Of a DNA stretch of 20,956 nt, positions 15,371-20,956 are shown in pieces. The notes beneath the pieces were generated by a model. The model was given only the letters and a program-made list of their open reading frames with translations. It had not been told where the DNA came from and did no database searches. Both the position numbers and the translations under genes were made by a program. Origin of the DNA: Sulfurimonas sp. GTDB lineage: Bacteria; Campylobacterota; Campylobacteria; Campylobacterales; Sulfurimonadaceae. Position 1 is the stretch's first letter. The number at the start of each line of letters is the position of its first letter. The stretch covers positions 1 through 20,956 of the forward strand of contig DTVI01000264.1 in the NCBI GenBank assembly GCA_012963655.1, given 5' to 3'.

Positions 15371-15898
15371 TCATGGGAGCTTTGGTCTTTTTTTAGCTTC
15401 TTTTGGATCTAATAAGTCAAACTCATGAGGTGTTATTAATATGTTAGTACCTGTTTTTAATTTTCCATTTTTAAGTACCCTAACCCTTAAACCACCACGC
15501 CCACTCATTTGTCGGTATGCGCCTTTTTTCATAACTGCATTCATCCAAGTACAAGGGGAGCAATGCTCCATACCTTCAAAGATAACATCTCCAACTTGAA
15601 AGCTTTTACCTATAAGTTGGTTAAGGTTAATTCCTGAAATAACAATATTTCTTCTGAAGAGTTTAGGTTCATAAGCTAGGTCTAAAACAGAGCAAACATC
15701 TTTCATGACTTCTTCACTCATAAAGGTCAAAGGATAAGTTGAAAATTCAAACCTATCATCTTTTATCCCCTTATTCACTTCTAAATAAACTTCTTCATGC
15801 TCAAGGGTTTGCGCATCTCCAATATTAAACTTTTTTCTTGTAAAGTAATGATGTTGCGGGGAAGTGTAAATATGTAAAATATTTACACTTAAGGTCAT
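15371..15898 (-). CDS. MOSC-domain protein
   Basis: The 175-residue protein matches the MOSC (molybdenum cofactor sulfurase C-terminal) domain: FRRNIVISGINLNQLIGKSF (81-100), GDVIFEGMEHCSPCTWMN (103-120) and a GRGGLRVRVL strand. Cysteine C113, in the CSPC motif shared by the YiiM/YuaD-type stand-alone MOSC proteins, is the likely sulfur- or metal-handling residue, with C116 beside it. Such proteins bind Moco or act in sulfur transfer or detoxification of N-hydroxylated compounds; the function here is not known. Its start overlaps the small lipoprotein gene upstream by 4 nt (ATGA), so they are translated together. Confidence 0.85.
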   Translation of the reverse strand: MTLSVNILHIYTSPQHHYFTRKKFNIGDAQTLEHEEVYLEVNKGIKDDRFEFSTYPLTFMSEEVMKDVCSVLDLAYEPKLFRRNIVISGINLNQLIGKSFQVGDVIFEGMEHCSPCTWMNAVMKKGAYRQMSGRGGLRVRVLKNGKLKTGTNILITPHEFDLLDPKEAKKRPKLP

Positions 15899-16113
15899 TT
15901 TCGTATCTCTATCTTTTCTGCTTTTTTACATCTAAGACATTCCCCATTTTCATCATACATAGGCAAAGATGCCTTAGTCGCTTCATCATCATTATAATTT
16001 CTACATTCACTTGAAACTTCACCAGGTTGTAAACTCTCACACATGCTCGCATTAATCTTAAAACCTTCACAGCCTAAAAGAAAAAAAGACACTATCAATA
16101 CTAAATATTTCAT
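15895..16113 (-). CDS. Small Cys-containing lipoprotein, second of a pair
   Basis: This 72-residue protein has a lipoprotein signal with lipobox LLGC, making C15 the lipidated cysteine. The mature part contains C25, C37 and a C59-x-x-C62 pair. Residues 37-49 (C-R-N-Y-N-D-D-E-A-T-K-A-S) align with residues 52-64 of the upstream lipoprotein, sharing C, Y, two A and S at the same positions, and both end with a CxxC and a short basic tail. It starts at the TAATG junction with that gene and ends overlapping the MOSC gene. Family unknown to me. It is probably anchored in a membrane facing the periplasm, with disulfide-forming or metal-binding cysteines. Confidence 0.7.
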   Translation of the reverse strand: MKYLVLIVSFFLLGCEGFKINASMCESLQPGEVSSECRNYNDDEATKASLPMYDENGECLRCKKAEKIEIRK

Positions 16114-16367
16114 TATTCTAATTTATATCCTTTATCTTCTAAACAATTCTTACATGCTGATTTTAATGGTGATTTAGATGCTTCAGCAGCTTTTTTCTCA
16201 TCATAATAATTACAATATGTTAAGTTTTTATGAACGTGCTTGGGAGTTGAAAAGCCTTCTGGACAGATTAGACTATTAACCTTTACCCGTTTAGCAAGTT
16301 CTTCTTGGCTCTTAAAGCTACATCCACTTAATAACAGTAATGATATTGCCAATATAAATAGTTTCAT
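16113..16367 (-). CDS. Small Cys-containing lipoprotein, first of a pair
   Basis: This 84-residue protein has a signal peptide ending in the lipobox LSGC, so C16 is lipidated. The mature part contains C35, C52 and C72-x-x-C75, and the core C52-N-Y-Y-D-E-K-K-A-A-E-A-S shared with the next gene. It is the first gene of a run of overlapping or closely spaced genes ending in the dGTPase. AGAGG lies about 6 nt before the ATG, and a perfect -10 element sits 18-24 bp upstream. I do not recognise the family. Heme or copper handling or a redox role would be speculation. Confidence 0.7.
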   Translation of the reverse strand: MKLFILAISLLLLSGCSFKSQEELAKRVKVNSLICPEGFSTPKHVHKNLTYCNYYDEKKAAEASKSPLKSACKNCLEDKGYKLE

Positions 16368-16385
16368 ATTATCGCCTCTAATTGT

Positions 16386-16391
16386 ATTATA
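16386..16391 (-). promoter_or_regulatory. Candidate -10 element for the lipoprotein-MOSC-dgt operon
   Basis: ATTATA on the plus strand reads TATAAT on the minus strand, 18 bp before the first lipoprotein start. It is divergent from, and only 12 bp away from, the thyA -10 element. Confidence 0.45.
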
Positions 16392-16403
16392 GCTTTTTTA
16401 GTA

Positions 16404-16409
16404 TATAAT
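16404..16409 (+). promoter_or_regulatory. Candidate -10 element for thyA-folA
   Basis: A perfect TATAAT lies 26 nt before the thyA ATG, preceded by a T-rich run (CTTTTTTAG). The ribosome binding site AAAGGT is at 16424-16429. Confidence 0.5.
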
Positions 16410-16435
16410 CACTACAATATTTTCAAAGGTAAAAG

Positions 16436-17287
16436 ATGAAGCAGTATTTAGATTTATGTAATAGAATCATTAATGATGGAACTTGGATTAAAAATGAAAG
16501 AACAGGAAAGTCTTGTTTAACTGTTATTAATGCAGACCTTCAATATGAGGTAGGGAAAAATGAATTTCCAATGATTACTACTCGCAAGTCATATTTTAAA
16601 TCTGCTATTGCAGAATTTTTAGGTTATATTCGAGGATATGATAATGCTGCTGATTTTAGAGCCCTTGGAACAAAAACCTGGGACGCTAATGCAAACCTTA
16701 ATAAAGCTTGGTTAAATAATCCTCACCGCAAGGGTGAAGATGATATGGGACGTGTTTATGGGGTTCAAGCCAGATCTTGGAAAACCCCTGAGGGAAGTAC
16801 AATAGATCAACTTAGAAAAGTAGTAGATAATTTAAAAAATGGTATTGATGATAGAGCTGAAATCATCACCTTTTATAACCCAGGTGAATTTCATATGGGA
16901 TGTTTACGTCCTTGTATGCATACACATACATTTTCACTAATAGGAGATACCCTTCATTTAACATCTTACCAACGTTCATGTGATGTACCTCTTGGCCTTA
17001 ACTTTAATCAGGTTCAAGTCTTTACTTTTTTAGCTTTGATGGCCCGCATAACAGGTAAAAAAGCAGGAACGGCTTATCATAAAATCGTTAATGCTCATAT
17101 TTATGAAGACCAGTTAGAGCTTATGCAAAATATTCAAGTAAAACGTGAGCCTTTTCCTTCTCCTGAACTTCATATCTCAGATAAGATACAATGTCTTGAA
17201 GACCTAGAAACATGGGTTACTATGGATGACTTTTCTATTTCAGGATATGAATGTCATGAACCTATCAAATATCCTTTTTCGGTATAA
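16436..17287 (+). CDS. thyA: Thymidylate synthase (folate-dependent, ThyA type)
   Basis: The 283-residue enzyme methylates dUMP to dTMP with 5,10-methylenetetrahydrofolate, producing dihydrofolate. The catalytic cysteine is C160 in CLRPCMHTH, and the dUMP-binding stretch YQRSCDVPLGLNFNQVQVF and the NAHIYEDQ strand are clear. It belongs to the longer ThyA form with NPHRKGEDDMGRVYGVQ and NPGEFHMGCLRPC. From memory this form is close to the 283-residue ThyA of Vibrio and Shewanella-like Gammaproteobacteria. Many Campylobacterota use the flavin enzyme ThyX instead. folA follows after 5 nt and recycles the dihydrofolate made here, so the two form a functional unit. Confidence 0.95.
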   Translation: MKQYLDLCNRIINDGTWIKNERTGKSCLTVINADLQYEVGKNEFPMITTRKSYFKSAIAEFLGYIRGYDNAADFRALGTKTWDANANLNKAWLNNPHRKGEDDMGRVYGVQARSWKTPEGSTIDQLRKVVDNLKNGIDDRAEIITFYNPGEFHMGCLRPCMHTHTFSLIGDTLHLTSYQRSCDVPLGLNFNQVQVFTFLALMARITGKKAGTAYHKIVNAHIYEDQLELMQNIQVKREPFPSPELHISDKIQCLEDLETWVTMDDFSISGYECHEPIKYPFSV

Positions 17288-17292
17288 AACAG

Positions 17293-17793
17293 ATGGCTAA
17301 ACCTATTATTTCTCTTATTGCCGCTATGGCTAAAAACCGTGTTATTGGTAAAGATAATGCCATGCCTTGGCATCTTCCAGCTGACCTAGGTCATTTTAAA
17401 CGTGTAACCCTGGGTAAACCTATCATTATGGGTAGAAAAACCTATGAGTCCATAGGAAGACCCCTACCTGGACGTCAAAATATTGTTATTAGTTCAAAAT
17501 TATCTTATACACTTGAAGGCTGCGACACGGTTACTTCCTTAGAAGAGGCTCTTGCCCTTGTTAAAGGCCTTGATGAGGTAATGATTATTGGTGGAGGTTT
17601 TTTATACAAACAAGCCTTACCTCAAGCCAATAAGCTTTATCTCACCTTTATAGACCTGGGCATTGAGGGAGATACTTATTTTCCTGATTATGAGGCTTTA
17701 GCTATAAAAGAAGTAAAAAGAGAAGTTCATTTAAAGGATGAAAAAAATCCTTATAATTATGAGTTTGTTGATTTTATTGTAGAAAAGAACTAG
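17293..17793 (+). CDS. folA: Dihydrofolate reductase
   Basis: The 166-residue protein reduces dihydrofolate to tetrahydrofolate with NADPH. Typical motifs are ISLIAAMAKNRVIG (6-19), AMPWHLPADL with the substrate-protonating Asp D31, KPIIMGRKTYESIGRPLPGR, the NADPH-binding MIIGGGFLY, and GDTYFPDY. The sequence is strongly like the enterobacterial/Vibrio form. It lies 5 nt after thyA without a clear ribosome binding site, so translation is likely coupled. ThyA consumes methylene-THF and releases DHF, which explains the pairing. Its stop codon coincides with the end of a decayed frame on the other strand. Confidence 0.95.
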   Translation: MAKPIISLIAAMAKNRVIGKDNAMPWHLPADLGHFKRVTLGKPIIMGRKTYESIGRPLPGRQNIVISSKLSYTLEGCDTVTSLEEALALVKGLDEVMIIGGGFLYKQALPQANKLYLTFIDLGIEGDTYFPDYEALAIKEVKREVHLKDEKNPYNYEFVDFIVEKN

Positions 17794-18099
17794 GCAAAAA
17801 GCGTTTCTACTGCTTCTTCACTTCCCAAGCCACCTGCAATTTCTGCTATATTTTTTACATACATAAGTGAATACTGTTTGGCAATCATTTCAATATCATA
17901 GACCACGCATAAGTGTGGCTATATAAGGGTTTGCTAAAGGTAAGAGCCTTCTTCTAATTCACTTATAGCTTCAGGTATTTGTGACACAGCCAGACCATAA
18001 TATATAAAGGCATCATATTAGGTATGAGTGCCATTATATGTGCTTTTGTCTACTATTTTTTAAGTTTATATAAGTTTCTTCTGCATATTTTAAGGCTAG
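17790..18099 (-). pseudogene. Decayed 3' part of an unidentified gene, at least four frameshifts
   Basis: Reading the minus strand, protein-like pieces follow each other in changing frames: ALKYAEETYINLKNSRQKHI (from about 18099), MALIPNMMPLY (18034), GLAVSQIPEAISELEEGSYL (17996), LANPYIATLMRG (17937), and VYDIEMIAKQYSLMYVKNIA plus 17 more residues to the stop at 17790-17792. Each break is a one- or two-base slip at the junction, so the pieces join into about 100 contiguous residues of one former helical protein. No start region is preserved; 18100-18148 is AT-rich with nothing visible. I do not recognise the family. Confidence 0.65.
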
Positions 18100-18148
18100 T
18101 ATTATCTATTAAAAAATGTTAATTCAATCTAAAAACTATAATTTTTAC

Positions 18149-18640
18149 TTATTTAATAGTAGCCTTACCCTTTAGTTTAACCCTTTGCGCATGGGTAATA
18201 GCAACAGCCATTGCATCAGAAATATCTAAAGGTCTAATTTCCTTCTTAATACCTAATAGACGTTGAACCATAAAGGCAACTTGTTCTTTTTGAGCCTTTC
18301 CCTTACCAGTAACCGATTTTTTTACCTGTAAGGCTGTATACTCCTCAAATTGACCATGTTCTAGTAAAAGTTTCATCATAATTGCCCCTCTAAACTGAGC
18401 TAGCTTAATCGTTGTTTTTGGATTATGGGCATAAAAAATATCTTCCATAGCAACTTCATCTATTTTATGATTTTTAAATATTTGATCAAAACCTTCAACC
18501 ATCTGAGGAATTTGTAGTTGTAAACCTTCAGGTTTCATCTTAATTACACCTGCTTCAACAAGTTTCATAGATGAACCTTCTAGTGAAATTATTGCGTATC
18601 CTAGGTTTCTTGTACCTGGATCTATACCTAAGATATTCAC
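18149..18640 (-). CDS. ruvC: Holliday junction resolvase RuvC
   Basis: RuvC cleaves Holliday junctions together with RuvAB during recombination repair. The fold signature NILGIDPGTRNLGYAI is at the N-terminus. In the longest reading frame (ATG at 18721, 190 residues) the catalytic acids are D34, E93 (MEDIFYAHNP), D166 and D169 (DISDAMAV). I prefer GTG 18640-18638, giving 163 residues, because RuvC proteins usually begin one or two residues before the ILGIDPG strand. AAGGGGAAGGGAAG sits just before this GTG. The 27-residue extension has no family support and its DNA is made of DnaA boxes. The gene is divergent from dnaA across the first origin segment. Confidence 0.88.
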   Translation of the reverse strand: MNILGIDPGTRNLGYAIISLEGSSMKLVEAGVIKMKPEGLQLQIPQMVEGFDQIFKNHKIDEVAMEDIFYAHNPKTTIKLAQFRGAIMMKLLLEHGQFEEYTALQVKKSVTGKGKAQKEQVAFMVQRLLGIKKEIRPLDISDAMAVAITHAQRVKLKGKATIK

Positions 18641-18832
18641 ATTGCTTCCCTTCCCCTTGTTTAGGGATGTTTTCACATTTTTGTACCATTTATTCACATA
18701 TGTGAAAAACTTTTTATTCACATGCTCTTTATCCGCTATTTTAGCAGATTAACTAGAAAATTTTGATATTATTTACAAAAGTTATTCACCTTGTGTTTTA
18801 TGTGAATAAGTCACTTATATTAAAGGTACTAT
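18636..18832. other. Origin segment 1 (ruvC-dnaA), cluster of DnaA boxes
   Basis: Perfect TTATTCACA boxes are at 18690-18698 and 18714-18722 (plus) and 18801-18809 (minus). Near-consensus boxes are TTATTCACC at 18782-18790 and TTTTTCACA at 18701-18709 (minus), with TTCAC cores at 18636-18640 and 18672-18676. Two boxes form the palindrome TTCACATATGTGAA (18693-18706). The boxes surround the dnaA promoter region, suggesting autoregulation as well as origin function. Confidence 0.8.
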
Positions 18833-20161
18833 ATGACCATTGGCGATTCTATACTGGCTCAACTAAAAGAAGAAATTTCTGAGATTGAATATAAACGTTA
18901 TATTAAGCAACTTAGCTTTTGTACAGAAGACTCAAAAACAGATTATGCACTTTTTTTAGCACCCAATCCTCTTATAGCATCTTGGGTTCGTACCAAATAC
19001 AGTGAAAAAATTTCCCATCTTTTTGAAGTTAAGACCTCTATTAAGCCTCAAGTTGTTATAGAATTAAAAAACAAACGCTCAGCAAAGGTTCAAACAAAAG
19101 AAACCCCTGCCAATTCTCCTCAACATTCAGCTCATCAAAGTCTTCTAAATCCTGCCTATACATTTGATAACTATGTAGTTGGTACTTCTAACCAGTTTGC
19201 CTATTCTGCAGCTCAGTCTGTTTGTGAAAAACCTGGTGGAGCCTATAATCCTTTGTACCTTTATGGGGGTGTTGGTTTAGGTAAAACCCACCTGATGCAA
19301 GCTGTAGGAAATCGATTTCAAGCCCAAGGAAAGTCTGTTATTTATTCTTCTGTTGAACAATTTGTAAATGATTTTACCCGTCACCTTAGAAATCAAACTA
19401 TGGATAGGTTTAAAGATAAGTACCGTAACTGTGATATTTTAATGATTGATGATGTGCAGTTTCTCTCAGGAAAAGAATTAACTCAAGAAGAATTTTTTCA
19501 TACCTTTGAAGTCTTACGAAGTGCTAATAAACAAATAATTTTAACCTCTGATAAACACCCTAAAAAAATCGCTGGTATTGAAGAAAGACTTCTTAGCCGC
19601 TTTCAATGGGGCCTTGTAACAGATATCCAACCCCCTGAACTTGAAACTAAGATCGCCATTATTAATAAAAAATGTGAGATTAACCGCGTAAATATTACTA
19701 AAGATGTTATCGAATATATTGCCACTATCATTGATAATAATGCAAGAGAAATTGAGGGCATACTTTCTAAACTCCATGCATATGCAAAACTAATGAATCA
19801 AGAAATTACCCTTGAGTTTACTAAAAATGTTTTAAAAGAACATATAAAAGAGCAAAGAGAAAATATTACCATAGATGATATTGTAAAGTTTGTTTCTAAA
19901 GAACTAAACGTTAAACCCTCAGAAATACGTTCAAAAAATAGAAGTAAAAATATTGTGTATTCAAGACGCGTTTCAATTTATCTTGCTAGATCATTAACCC
20001 AAAATACTATGCCCCAACTTGCACAGTACTTTGGTATGAAAGACCATACAACCATTTCACATACTATGAAAAAAATTAGTGAACTTCTCAAATCCGATGA
20101 AAATTTTAAACTCAAAATTGATGAGTTAAATAATAAAATATCAGCAGGTCAAACAACATAG
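18833..20161 (+). CDS. dnaA: Chromosomal replication initiator DnaA
   Basis: The 442-residue protein binds DnaA boxes and unwinds the origin. Domain I (about 1-75) interacts with the helicase loader or helicase. A short linker (80-108, rich in K, S, Q and H) is domain II. The AAA+ core starts at YTFDNYVVG, with Walker A GGVGLGKT (145-152), Walker B ILMIDDVQFL (202-211) and the arginine-finger region EERLLSRFQWG. Domain IV ends in a helix-turn-helix with VYSRRVSIYLARSL and the DnaA signature GMKDHTTISHTMKKI. Length is usual. The start follows AAAGG by about 8 nt. DnaA boxes lie on both sides of the gene. Confidence 0.97.
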   Translation: MTIGDSILAQLKEEISEIEYKRYIKQLSFCTEDSKTDYALFLAPNPLIASWVRTKYSEKISHLFEVKTSIKPQVVIELKNKRSAKVQTKETPANSPQHSAHQSLLNPAYTFDNYVVGTSNQFAYSAAQSVCEKPGGAYNPLYLYGGVGLGKTHLMQAVGNRFQAQGKSVIYSSVEQFVNDFTRHLRNQTMDRFKDKYRNCDILMIDDVQFLSGKELTQEEFFHTFEVLRSANKQIILTSDKHPKKIAGIEERLLSRFQWGLVTDIQPPELETKIAIINKKCEINRVNITKDVIEYIATIIDNNAREIEGILSKLHAYAKLMNQEITLEFTKNVLKEHIKEQRENITIDDIVKFVSKELNVKPSEIRSKNRSKNIVYSRRVSIYLARSLTQNTMPQLAQYFGMKDHTTISHTMKKISELLKSDENFKLKIDELNNKISAGQTT

Positions 20162-20184
20162 TATCAATTGTGCAAAAAAAAAGA

Positions 20185-20190
20185 TATAAT
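20185..20190 (+). promoter_or_regulatory. Candidate -10 element for dnaN
   Basis: A perfect TATAAT after an A9 run lies 145 nt before the dnaN start. A transcript from here would cross the whole second origin segment. Confidence 0.35.
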
Positions 20191-20197
20191 TTCTTAG

Positions 20198-20330
20198 GTG
20201 AACAGATGTGAATAACTTTTTAAAAGTTTTCACATCTATACAAATGCGTGGCAAGGGACTTGAAGCTGATATTCACATATTCATCTCCCCTACTACTACT
20301 ACTACTAATTTATAAATATATATAGGGATT
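20198..20330. other. Origin segment 2 (dnaA-dnaN): DnaA boxes, DnaA-trio-like repeats and AT-rich unwinding element
   Basis: DnaA boxes: TTATTCACA (minus, 20207-20215), AGTTTTCACA ending at 20234, and ATATTCACA at 20269-20277, with a TTCACC core (minus) at 20198. Then come CTCCCC (20285-20290), five TAC units ending in TAA (20291-20308), and an AT-only tract TTTATAAATATATATA (20309-20324). This is the order box, GC-rich patch, DnaA-trios, AT-rich DUE described for the bacterial basal unwinding system. Confidence 0.8.
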
Positions 20331-20334
20331 TCAA

Positions 20335-20956
20335 ATGAAGATTTCAATTGCTAAAACAATTCTAGAAAACATACTCATACATTCGCAAGCTTTTTTAGAA
20401 AAAAAAGATACTTCACAAATTACATCACATATCTTTTTACAAACACATGCAGGTAAACTTCTTGTACAAGCAACAGACCATGAAATTGGTTTAAAAGTTG
20501 AAACAGATCAGCTAGAGACTTTGTCTCCAGGATCTATAACTGCTAATGGTAAAAAGCTCTTAGATATAGTTCGTATCTTGAAAGATGATCTTGTTCTATT
20601 AGAAAAAATTGGTGAAATGCTTCATATATCTCAAGGTCAGTCTAATTTTAAATTACCAACTTTTAATGCAAGTGACTTTCCAGAATTTCCATCTGAAGAT
20701 TCAAAGCCTAAGGTTAATCTAGATTCAGCAAAATTAATTTCATCTTTAAAAAAGATTACACCAGCTATTGATAATAATAACCCTAAATTTGAACTCAATG
20801 GTGCACTTATAGATATATCTGCAAATAAAATTTCTATAGTATCAACAGATACAAGACGTTTAGCCCTGGTAGAAATAGAAAATAATTCAAGTGAAGAACT
20901 TTCACTAATTATTCCTAAAAAAGCAATTATAGAAATTCAAAAACTTTTCTTCAATG
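20335..20956 (+). CDS. dnaN: DNA polymerase III sliding clamp (beta subunit), 5' part
   Basis: The frame is open from ATG 20335 to the window end, giving about 207 of the roughly 355 residues usual for the clamp. It starts MKISIAKTILENILIHSQAF and contains the clamp features LEKKDTSQITSHIFLQT, ATDHEIGLKVE, ITANGKKLLDIVRIL and, in domain II, TDTRRLALVEIE with the family's STDTRRL signature. The clamp encircles DNA and tethers polymerase III. AGGG about 8 nt upstream acts as ribosome binding site. The order dnaA-dnaN is the standard one at bacterial origins. Confidence 0.96.
   Translation, partial: MKISIAKTILENILIHSQAFLEKKDTSQITSHIFLQTHAGKLLVQATDHEIGLKVETDQLETLSPGSITANGKKLLDIVRILKDDLVLLEKIGEMLHISQGQSNFKLPTFNASDFPEFPSEDSKPKVNLDSAKLISSLKKITPAIDNNNPKFELNGALIDISANKISIVSTDTRRLALVEIENNSSEELSLIIPKKAIIEIQKLFFN

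Noticed and set aside
20291..20308. Simple microsatellite (TAC)n of no function
   Set aside because: Its position between a C-rich patch next to a DnaA box and an AT-rich tract, in the dnaA-dnaN gap, fits DnaA-trios better than a random microsatellite.

Overview
The window looks like a low-GC, AT-rich member of the Campylobacterota (epsilonproteobacteria). The gene order ruvC / dnaA / dnaN at the right end, with DnaA boxes of the TTATTCACA type on both sides of dnaA, matches the replication-origin layout known for that group. The fliK-flgD-flgE cluster and its sigma-54 (RpoN) promoters fit as well. I would not name a genus.

Left part (1-3800): a divergent secreted-protein fragment and typA/bipA. 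The outer end of the fragment is an exact 36-bp inverted copy of the start of typA, which points to a contig-edge or template-switch artefact. typA is followed by 2.6 copies of a 92-bp tandem repeat that carries its last codons and a strong hairpin. Next come a frame-broken remnant and a TraB/GumN-family protein on the minus strand.

Middle part (3790-8890): nrdB, a nitrilase-superfamily hydrolase and pcm lie close together. They are followed by a TehB-like methyltransferase overlapping a hot-dog thioesterase, a DoxX-like membrane protein, a low-molecular-weight protein tyrosine phosphatase, and a short gene whose original N-terminus is cut off by an in-frame stop and a lost start codon.

Flagellar block (8890-14220): a consensus sigma-54 promoter drives fliK-flgD-flgE1. 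A second sigma-54 promoter drives a second, longer flgE paralogue. Together they encode hook-length control, the hook cap and two hook-type proteins.

Minus-strand operon (14237-16391): two small related lipoproteins, a MOSC-domain protein and a dGTPase. Divergent from it is a thyA-folA pair (dTMP synthesis and folate recycling) that resembles gammaproteobacterial forms. With nrdB and dgt the window holds four genes acting on dNTP pools, although they are not one operon. After folA lies a clear multi-frameshift gene remnant.

Right end (18149-20956): ruvC, the first origin segment, dnaA, the second origin segment and the start of dnaN. The second segment has DnaA boxes, a C-rich patch, five TAC trinucleotides and an AT-rich tract. 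I found no transposase, CRISPR array, tRNA or rRNA. The unusual content is several decayed genes, tandem duplications, the small-lipoprotein pair and the origin, and not an obvious new defence or metabolic system.
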